A stretch of DNA of 44,901 nt from Spirochaetota bacterium (GTDB taxonomy: Bacteria; Spirochaetota; Spirochaetia; SPDA01; B32-G16): the NCBI GenBank assembly GCA_003645645.1, contig QNBH01000005.1, positions 1 to 44,901 of the forward strand. Direction: 5' to 3'. The notes below the pieces were generated by a model that was not told where the DNA came from, ran no database searches, and worked only from the letters and a program-made list of their open reading frames with translations. Shown one piece after another: positions 38,501 to 44,901 of the stretch. Position 1 is the stretch's first letter. Each line of letters starts with the position of its first letter. The position numbers and the translations under genes were made by a program.

Positions 38501-39992
38501 TTTCGGGTGTGGACACGATGCTGTATTGACCGATGAAATAGCCCGCATATTGAGAGAGACTGCGGGTAAGGAGTTACTTGTACTCAAACTCGATGAAAGC
38601 GAGATATCCGGTCCTCTTAATATCCGGATAAAATCTTTCATCGAAACCGTGAAAAGGAAACGGCAACTGAGGTTAAAAGCCGGGGAAAAATCCTCCTACA
38701 GAGAGCTGGGAGAGACGTTCTCTACTAAATTCAGTAAAAAAGACAGAGAAAGAAAAACGATTCTTGCACCCAATCTATCTCCGTCGTTCTCCAAAATAAG
38801 TGCAGCGGTAACAAGGAAATTGGGATACAAGGTTTTACAGATTCCCATAGCCGATCAAATGGCAATAGAACTGGGTAAGAAGTACGTCCATAACGATATA
38901 TGCTATCCAGCTCAGATCAATATTGGAGAGGCACTGGCAGCCCTGGAAAGGGGTCTTGTACATCCCGATTCCGTCGCTCTGGGTCTTGCAAAGAATTGCG
39001 AAGACTGCCGGGCGGGACAGTATGCAGCTCTTGCTCGAAAAGCTCTGGATGATGCAGGCTATACGCAGATTCCAATTGTTACTACAGGAACAGATACAAA
39101 GAACATGCATCCGGGCTTTAAGCTTGGTCTTAAGTTTCAGTTGAACATGGTCTGGGGATTATGTTTTATAGACGGATTGGAGACAATGCGAAGAACACTT
39201 CGCCCATACGAATTAAACCAGGGAGATGTGGATAGAACTTTCAATTGTGTGCTCGATGATGTATGCGAAGCTCTAACCGTGAGTACAAAGGAGGCTATGC
39301 AAGCCTTCAGGGGGGGAGTGCATGAGTTTAACAGGATCCCTGTAGATAGGAGGATTAAAAAGCCAAAAATAGGTATTGTAGGAGAAATACTTCTTAACTA
39401 CCACCCCTCATCCAATCTCTTTCTGGAAAGGTATCTTGAAAGCCATGGGATGGAGGTGGTAATACCGCCCATGCTGGATTTTTTCCGACGCTCTTACCTG
39501 ATAGAAATGGACAAAGCCAGGAGAAAGCTTGTTCCGAATCCCTTTTTAACGGGAATAACGGCTTCGCTGGCGAATCGAATCATCGGAATGATAAAAACGA
39601 AGGTTGATAGGGCTCTGCAGGAGTTCAGGTTAGATATAAGAAGGGCTTCCATAGATAAATTGATCGAAAATATCAGGGGTTTTATAGATATTTCTTACAT
39701 CGTAGGAGAAGGATGGCTGTTACCTGCAGAGATTATTCAGATGATAAAGGAAGGAATAAATCATTTTATAATAGTTCAGCCCTTCGGTTGTCTGCCCAAT
39801 CACATCACGGGAAGGGGAGTGCTAAAGGCCATAAAAGATATGTATCCCCATGTACAGATTCTATGCCTGGATTACGACCCCGATACAAGCCTCGCAAATA
39901 TAGAAAACAGGTTGCAGATGTTGATCATAAATGCGAGAGAGTACTACAGGACCACAGACACCAGGAGACAACTGCTAAATAAATCGGCATGA
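35574..39992 (+). CDS. acyl-CoA dehydratase activase-related giant protein (two BadF/HgdC-type ATPase domains plus HgdB-like/DUF2229 regions)
   Basis: GVDVGSTTVKIAVV and GIDAGSTTTKLVLL ASKHA starts; NGSCAGGTGAFIDQ and NEACSAGCGSFIETYAKSLG cluster motifs; C-terminal PFGCLPNHITGRG. ATG 35574 follows SD-like GGAGGG. Confidence 0.88.
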   Translation: MSLHYYWIGVDVGSTTVKIAVVDPETKNLLFSLYRRHYAEPAKTLLSMLTEAHERFPDIPFKVAVCGSGGIPIAEKLGAFFIQEVVANSIAVRTFYKNAGTAIEIGGQDAKIIFFGYNPSTGQLIAEDMRMNGSCAGGTGAFIDQIAELLNIKPEDFGRLAEKGKYVHEISGRCGVFAKTDIQPLLNKGVRIEDIALSTFHAIAKQTIGGLAQGKKISPPVIFEGGPFNFYPSLRRVFSGRLCLKEEEIIIPEEPEVFIAQGAALSIGVMFADHTSGYKQESSLKALKDSLKFKDFSKDSVKLRFFDSPEEEKEFLKRHNQSTPAEREISSCSELKVFLGIDAGSTTTKLVLLDEEGCVVDSFYSGNFGEPIKIIRDALLEIEEKYRNRGIKLNILGAGTTGYGELLFARAFNADYHNVETIAHAEAARKYSPDVNFILDIGGQDMKAITLKQGIVTGIVLNEACSAGCGSFIETYAKSLGIKADQISELAFRAENPSRLGSRCTVFMNSSIVTEQKNGKTVEDILAGISRSIIENVFTKVIRLTNPDLLGDKIVVQGGTFKNNAVLRAFEQYIGREVIRPPYPELMGAIGIALLTMQYMQQNCNGNNKSRFIGFEELKNLDYEKKPELICPFCSNSCKRTLILFSNGTRYITGNRCERGEIMGEPSDPEVKEKIRRKELSRREVADLVKIQNRLILSDYNRRGNVSRPHRGTIGIPRVLELWASLPFWKTLFSAAGFRVIVSPRSTYEIFENSLPSITSDTICFPAKIVHGHVKELVKKRVDRIFMPMMIRIPKENRTAGGTHTCSIVQGYPLVVAKTDAPDNINGITLDTPCFHWYNSKLKKRQTIDFLVNTLGVSHKEAQRAFSEADRALSLYRKTVVFEGKKVIDSLKGKEDFAVVFACRPYHLDELVNHNLSTYFTALGIPVLTLESLPGIHRQDLSKVRLETTIPYHVRMLGGALYTAKQPNLEMVQIVSFGCGHDAVLTDEIARILRETAGKELLVLKLDESEISGPLNIRIKSFIETVKRKRQLRLKAGEKSSYRELGETFSTKFSKKDRERKTILAPNLSPSFSKISAAVTRKLGYKVLQIPIADQMAIELGKKYVHNDICYPAQINIGEALAALERGLVHPDSVALGLAKNCEDCRAGQYAALARKALDDAGYTQIPIVTTGTDTKNMHPGFKLGLKFQLNMVWGLCFIDGLETMRRTLRPYELNQGDVDRTFNCVLDDVCEALTVSTKEAMQAFRGGVHEFNRIPVDRRIKKPKIGIVGEILLNYHPSSNLFLERYLESHGMEVVIPPMLDFFRRSYLIEMDKARRKLVPNPFLTGITASLANRIIGMIKTKVDRALQEFRLDIRRASIDKLIENIRGFIDISYIVGEGWLLPAEIIQMIKEGINHFIIVQPFGCLPNHITGRGVLKAIKDMYPHVQILCLDYDPDTSLANIENRLQMLIINAREYYRTTDTRRQLLNKSA

Positions 39993-40008
39993 AAAAGAGG
40001 ATAACCGA

Positions 40009-41169
40009 ATGCACAAAGAGAGAATCCTGTTTCTCTTTCTTAAGACAGGAGGGGGGCACATTTCGGCCGCAAGGGCACTTTCGAGGCGAATAGAAGAGCT
40101 ATACGGGAATAATGCAGAGACCTTCCTTCTGGATCCGATTCCTCCGGGACAAGCCTGGGCAAGGACAGTGCTGGAAGATGGTTACAGGTTCGCCTCCAAT
40201 ATATTTTCCCCCTCCTGGATTCTTCTGTTTGAAATATCCCGGTCTAAATGGATAAGGTTACTCGAAAACACGGCAATGACCCTTCTTTCAGGGAATACAA
40301 TCGCCCGTGAAATAAAAAAACACAGTATAACAAAAGTGGTCATTCTTCACTTTCTGCTGATATATCCCGCACATCACGCAATAAAGAAGCTTGATAAAAA
40401 GATCCCTGCACTTATAGTAATAACAGATCCATTCTCCGTTCACAGCCTTTGGTTCGGGAAACCACAAATTCCAAGAATTGTTTTCTCCGATCAGGCAATT
40501 AGAGAGGGTGTTGAGAATTACAATATTTCCCCAAAAAAAATATACAAGTTTCCCCTTATTCTACGCAGACAGTTCGAAACACCCCTTTCTGACAATGAGA
40601 GGATTGAGAAAAGAAGGGAGTTGGGATTCTCAACGGAGAAACCTCTGCTCCTCTTCGCGGGTGGCGGCGAGGGACTACCAAAGGGAGAGAAATATGTAAA
40701 AGCCTTCCTTCGATCTTCCATCGATGCAGAAATTGCCGTTGTATGTGGTAACAATATCTCACAGAAGAAGAGGATTCAGCAGTTGTGCTCCCGTTTCCCC
40801 CATAAAAAAGTAACGGTTTACGGTTATATAGATTTCATGTTTGAACTCATGAATATGGCAGACATTATAATAGCCAAAGGTGGTCCTGCAACGGTAATGG
40901 AAGTTCTAATATTAAAAAAACCTCTCATAGTAACTCAGTATGTGTACGGTCAGGAGAGGGGAAATGTGGATTTTCTCCTTAAAAACGGCGTAGGATACTA
41001 CATTGATAACCCGAAGGGAATGGTAAAGAAGACGGAATATCTTTTAAAAAATCCTTCCCGTTACAACAGGATGATGAGAAGAATCGAAGCATTGAATATC
41101 CGGAACGGAACCGATCCAGTAGCCCGTTTTATTATAAGCTTCTCTGAAGATCCTCTACATGCTTTTTAA
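40009..41169 (+). CDS. MGDG synthase/UgtP-like glycosyltransferase
   Basis: ILFLFLKTGGGHISAARAL, VFSDQAIREG, LLLFAGGGEGLPKG, ADIIIAKGGPATVMEVLILKKPLI. Confidence 0.8.
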   Translation: MHKERILFLFLKTGGGHISAARALSRRIEELYGNNAETFLLDPIPPGQAWARTVLEDGYRFASNIFSPSWILLFEISRSKWIRLLENTAMTLLSGNTIAREIKKHSITKVVILHFLLIYPAHHAIKKLDKKIPALIVITDPFSVHSLWFGKPQIPRIVFSDQAIREGVENYNISPKKIYKFPLILRRQFETPLSDNERIEKRRELGFSTEKPLLLFAGGGEGLPKGEKYVKAFLRSSIDAEIAVVCGNNISQKKRIQQLCSRFPHKKVTVYGYIDFMFELMNMADIIIAKGGPATVMEVLILKKPLIVTQYVYGQERGNVDFLLKNGVGYYIDNPKGMVKKTEYLLKNPSRYNRMMRRIEALNIRNGTDPVARFIISFSEDPLHAF

Positions 41170-43783
41170 GCTTTTCTTTTTTATCGAGAAACTCCGATAG
41201 AATCCTTCTCTGCCTCTCTACCACTTCTGCGGGAGCTTTTTCACTGAAACTTGGGCTTAAGAGCTTTTTTTGTATTCTTGCTATCTCCTTTTCCGAATTT
41301 GATATCTCCCTTTTTAGCTTCTCTACCTCTCTGGGAACGTCGATGAGCTCTTTTATATGGACATAAGCCTCGAACCCCCTGCCGACCACCGGAATACACC
41401 CATCGGTCAGTTTCTCCTCATCGGAGATTATGAGCTCCGAAGCGTTTATGAGCAGTCTGATAAGATCGGTGTGTCGTTTTATAAACTCCTTTGCCTCGAA
41501 ATCCTTCTCCGTCTTTACCCTGACCTTAATTTTCTTTGACGGAGGAATTGTAAACTCGCTTCTTAAGGTTCTTACGGCGACGGTTAACTCCTGTAAAGAT
41601 GCAAATTGATCCGCTATCTCTCCGTGTTCCCTATCCTCCCTCGGCTCCGGGAAAGGTGCGGTTACGATAGTCTCTTCATGCAGGGGTAACTTCTGGTAAA
41701 TCTCTTCGGTTATAAAGGATAGAAAGGGATGCAGGAGCCTTAAGGATTCTTCGAGCAAATACATAAGAAGGGTTACCGCCCTGTTTTTTCGATTTTCGTC
41801 TTCCGAGTAAAGCTCAAGCTTTGACGCTTCTATGTACCAATCACAGAAATCGTTCCAGAAATACTCATAAACCGCCTGTGCCGCATCGTTGAACCTGTAA
41901 GACTCCACTCCCCGGCGGACTCTCTTTACCGCCTCGTTCAACCTGTGAAAAATCCATCTGTCTATCTCTTCCGGCTCAATCTCCTCGAGAGAGAGTAAGG
42001 TTCTTCCTTCAAGGTTCATCAAAAGATAACGCGATGCATTCCATATCTTATTTGCAAACTTTGAACCGAAACGAAAATCCTCCTTATCGAGCAAAATATC
42101 CTGCCCCTGGGCGGCAAGAAAAACCAGGGTAAACTTAAGCGCATCTGCACCAAACTCATCCACTATTTCCAGAGGATCTATTCCGTTACCCAGAGACTTG
42201 GACATTTTTCTCCCCAGTTTATCCCTCACTATGCCGTGGATATAAATATCTCTGAATGGTGCTTTCCCCATAAACTCCATACCGGCCATTATCATCCGGG
42301 CAACCCAGAAAAATATGATCTCGTATCCCGTAACCAGAGCGGAAGTGGGAAAATATTTTTTAAGATCCTCGGTCTCATCCGGCCATCCAAGGGTTGAAAA
42401 TGGCCACAACCACGAGGAGAACCACGTATCCAGCACATCCTCGTCCTGCCGGATATTGTTACCTCCGCAGTGAGAACAGGCTGAGGGGTCTTCCCGGGCT
42501 ACAGTCATTTTGCCACAGTTTTCGCAGTACCAGACGGGAATCCTGTGACCCCACCAGAGCTGTCTGGATATGCACCAGTCTTTTATGTTTACAAGCCAGT
42601 GAGTATAGGTGTTTTCCCATTTTCTGGGGTAAAAAACTATCTCGCCATCCCGCAGGACTTTAAGGGCCTTTTCAGCAAGGGGTTTCATCCGTACAAACCA
42701 CTGCGTGGAGAGGTACGGTTCTATCAATGTGTTGCATCGATAGCAGTGTCCTACCTGATGGGGATGGTCCTCTTCTTTGATAAACAATCCATCGCTCTTT
42801 AAATCCTCTACTACTCTTCTTCTAGCTGTAATAACATCCAGACCCCTGTACTTCTCGGGCACATTCTCGTTTAAAGTTCCGTCGGGATTTAGTATGTTAA
42901 TTTTGGGCAGTCCATGCCGTTCTGCTATCTCCCAGTCATTCTGATCGTGGGCGGGAGTAACTTTGACCGCTCCTGTGCCAAACTCCATATTTACGTAGGA
43001 ATCCTCTACTATGGGAATGGCTCTACCGGTCAGTGGAAGATTTACCATCCTGCCTGCCAGATTTTTGTACCTTCTGTCGTCGGGATGCACTGCAACCGCC
43101 GTATCGCCCAGCATTGTTTCCGGCCTGGTTGTGGCAATCTCGATCTTCCCGCTTCCATCAGCCATGGGATAGTAGTAATGATAGAGTTTCCCCGGTATTT
43201 CGTAGTGTTCCACTTCGTCATCGGAAATTGCAGTACCACAGTTTGAGCACCAGTTTATAAGATAGTTATCCCGATAGATAAGACCCCGTTCGTAAAGGCT
43301 TACAAATACCTCTCTTACCGCCCGGGATAAGCCTTCATCCAGGGTAAACCTCTCTCTTGACCAATCACAGGAGGCACCGATCTTTTTAAGTTGTTCAATG
43401 ATTGTTTTGTGATGTTTCTCTTTTACCTTCCAGGTCTCTTCGAGAAACTTCTCCCTTCCAAGCTCTCTTCTGGAGGTACCCTTCTGCTTGAGCATTTTCT
43501 CCACTACGTTCTGAGTAGCAATACCCGCATGGTCTGTACCCGGTACCCACAGTGTGGGTCTTCCCAGCATTCGGTAATACCTTATAAGTACATCTTGAAG
43601 CACATTATTGAGCCCGTGCCCGAGATGAAGTATTCCGGTAACGTTCGGTGGCGGAATAACTATTACAAAGGGTTCCCTTCCGTTATCTACAGGGATAAAT
43701 AGATTTTTATTCATCCAGAAATCGTAAATGGACTTCTCGAAATCCGCAGGATTGAATGACTTTGGTAACTCCACTGCTTTCAT
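41132..43783 (-). CDS. valS: valyl-tRNA synthetase
   Basis: PPNVTGILHLGHGLNN (HIGH), KMSKSLGNGIDPLE (KMSKS), C-terminal coiled coil. Confidence 0.95.
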   Translation of the reverse strand: MKAVELPKSFNPADFEKSIYDFWMNKNLFIPVDNGREPFVIVIPPPNVTGILHLGHGLNNVLQDVLIRYYRMLGRPTLWVPGTDHAGIATQNVVEKMLKQKGTSRRELGREKFLEETWKVKEKHHKTIIEQLKKIGASCDWSRERFTLDEGLSRAVREVFVSLYERGLIYRDNYLINWCSNCGTAISDDEVEHYEIPGKLYHYYYPMADGSGKIEIATTRPETMLGDTAVAVHPDDRRYKNLAGRMVNLPLTGRAIPIVEDSYVNMEFGTGAVKVTPAHDQNDWEIAERHGLPKINILNPDGTLNENVPEKYRGLDVITARRRVVEDLKSDGLFIKEEDHPHQVGHCYRCNTLIEPYLSTQWFVRMKPLAEKALKVLRDGEIVFYPRKWENTYTHWLVNIKDWCISRQLWWGHRIPVWYCENCGKMTVAREDPSACSHCGGNNIRQDEDVLDTWFSSWLWPFSTLGWPDETEDLKKYFPTSALVTGYEIIFFWVARMIMAGMEFMGKAPFRDIYIHGIVRDKLGRKMSKSLGNGIDPLEIVDEFGADALKFTLVFLAAQGQDILLDKEDFRFGSKFANKIWNASRYLLMNLEGRTLLSLEEIEPEEIDRWIFHRLNEAVKRVRRGVESYRFNDAAQAVYEYFWNDFCDWYIEASKLELYSEDENRKNRAVTLLMYLLEESLRLLHPFLSFITEEIYQKLPLHEETIVTAPFPEPREDREHGEIADQFASLQELTVAVRTLRSEFTIPPSKKIKVRVKTEKDFEAKEFIKRHTDLIRLLINASELIISDEEKLTDGCIPVVGRGFEAYVHIKELIDVPREVEKLKREISNSEKEIARIQKKLLSPSFSEKAPAEVVERQRRILSEFLDKKEKLKKHVEDLQRSL

Positions 43784-43791
43784 AGGATGGA

Positions 43792-43820
43792 ATAATAGCA
43801 GATTGCATAAGAACCTTCAA
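43792..43820 (-). promoter_or_regulatory. sigma70-type promoter TTGAAG-N17-TATTAT, 8 nt from valS ATG (leaderless candidate)
   Basis: Minus strand TTGAAG(43820-43815), 17 nt, TATTAT(43797-43792), TCCATCCT, ATG 43783. Confidence 0.55.
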
Positions 43821-43893
43821 GAAAGAGTATCTATGCCCAGCACGATGACAGGAGAGACTTGTTCGTGATATATTTAAAAAGGTAACATAGAAG

Positions 43894-44610
43894 ATGAAGC
43901 TGTCTTTAATCCTGGTTTTTTCTCTGTTAGTTATAATTTACCCGGGTTTCTCCCAACAGAACAAAACCGACGGAAATAACACAGTCCGCACGGAATTGAG
44001 GGAAAGACTCGCCGAAGAGATCGCTGCAAAATACGGGATTAATAATCGTAATATCATCGAAGCCTTTAAACGTGTACCCAGAGATATTTTTTTACCGAAT
44101 TATGTTGAAAACCTGGCTTATAAAGACACTGCCATCCCCTTAGGCAGGGGAGAGATCCTTCCCTCTCCCGGTAATGTTGCAGTAATTCTAAAAAACCTTT
44201 CTCCCGAACGCGGGTCCAGGGTTTTAATTGTTGGAGTAAATACGGGCTATACTGCAGCCCTCTTCGCAAGAATTACCTCCGAAGTTTATGTGATCGAAGC
44301 AAATAAAGATAGAAGTGATCGCAATAGAGAGATATTCGCAGCACTGGGTTACCAGAATATAAATCTGAAAACAGGAGATGCTTTTAGTTTGTGGGAAGAA
44401 GCATCTCCTTTCGATATTATTTTGATTCACGGCGCTGTAACTTCTGTTCCTGCAGATCTCACCATGCAGTTAGCAGTGGGGGGAAAACTGGTAACTCCTA
44501 TTTCGGATGAATCGGGTTTTCAACTACTCATACTTATAGAAAGAGGGGTTCCTTCTTTTTCTGTAAAAAGTCTTGGTACCGGTTTTTTTTCTTCGCTTGG
44601 TGGATTTTAA
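43894..44610 (+). CDS. exported protein-L-isoaspartate O-methyltransferase (PCMT)-like protein, possibly a pseudoenzyme
   Basis: Signal peptide MKLSLILVFSLLVIIYPGFSQQ, then PCMT layout (RVPRDIFLPNYVENLAYKDTAIPLGRGEILPSPGNVAVILKNL...VLIVGVNTGYTAALFA). Confidence 0.75.
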   Translation: MKLSLILVFSLLVIIYPGFSQQNKTDGNNTVRTELRERLAEEIAAKYGINNRNIIEAFKRVPRDIFLPNYVENLAYKDTAIPLGRGEILPSPGNVAVILKNLSPERGSRVLIVGVNTGYTAALFARITSEVYVIEANKDRSDRNREIFAALGYQNINLKTGDAFSLWEEASPFDIILIHGAVTSVPADLTMQLAVGGKLVTPISDESGFQLLILIERGVPSFSVKSLGTGFFSSLGGF

Positions 44611-44618
44611 TTCAGTCT

Positions 44619-44736
44619 CTTATCAAAGGCTAGCGCTTGAACGTCGGCGCTTGTAGCGTGTCCGCTGCAACCCGTTGTTCAAGTAAGCCGCTTCGCGGCC
44701 GGCTTATGCGAAGATGAACGGCTTCCTCCTGATAAG
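44619..44736. repeat. composite palindromic element with outer inverted repeat; attC-like on the minus strand
   Basis: CTTATCA (44619-44625)/TGATAAG (44730-44736); CTTGAAC (44636-44642)/GTTCAAG (44677-44683); TAAGCCG (44684-44690)/CGGCTTA (44700-44706). Confidence 0.65.
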
Positions 44737-44755
44737 TCTTCGTATTGATTATTTT

Positions 44756-44901
44756 TTACTCGAAATACGTCCACATCTGAATTATCTTTACCACTTTTTC
44801 TTCTTCGTATACTTGATATATTATGCGGTGTTGTATAAAGCGTACTATTAGTTTACTCTTCTTTTTACTGGCGGTCTTTTGTTTCATGCCGTTACCCACT
44901 C
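44756..44901 (-). CDS. RelE/YoeB-like toxin, C-terminal part (truncated by window edge)
   Basis: Minus-strand frame ...VGNGMKQKTASKKKSKLIVRFIQHRIIYQVYEEEKVVKIIQMWTYFE*, stop at 44758-44756. RelE-type HRIIYxVyeE..VxI tail. Not in the supplied ORF track. Confidence 0.5.
   Translation of the reverse strand, partial: VGNGMKQKTASKKKSKLIVRFIQHRIIYQVYEEEKVVKIIQMWTYFE

Overview
Chromosomal window that looks spirochaetal from gene content; the taxon is inferred, not searched. It is gene-dense and mostly conserved. From left to right:
- 5'-truncated DUF1015 protein, CPBP protease, a yrdC/tsaC-like remnant and an FtsB-like protein.
- A four-gene translationally coupled operon (3.35-10.2 kb): a very Glu-rich protein, a GAF/degenerate-GGDEF-like protein split by a frameshift at an A10 run, and two MptE/Maf-like (DUF115) glycosyltransferases. 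It sits behind a perfect sigma-28-type -10 box.
- DUF4914 P-loop protein, ketopantoate reductase family, MEMO family, a degenerate GGDEF-like membrane protein, and a Gld-type ABC exporter with DUF4340.
- rnz, the mcsA-mcsB-clpC operon, lolC-lolD-lolE, ftsY, a PEGA protein, a CheY-like protein, and prfB with an intact programmed frameshift.
- A stand-alone Cas2-like protein, an FN3/TPR-like exported protein, a frameshifted ridA, a giant 2-hydroxyacyl-CoA dehydratase activase-like protein, an MGDG-synthase-like glycosyltransferase, valS, an exported PCMT-like protein, and the 3' end of a RelE-like toxin.
Most interesting observations: (i) a recurrent promoter geometry predicting leaderless mRNAs for at least six genes; (ii) the sigma-28/A10 glycosyltransferase operon; (iii) the stand-alone Cas2-like protein beside prfB; (iv) composite palindromic elements, one attC-like beside a toxin gene. 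No tRNA, rRNA or CRISPR array was seen.
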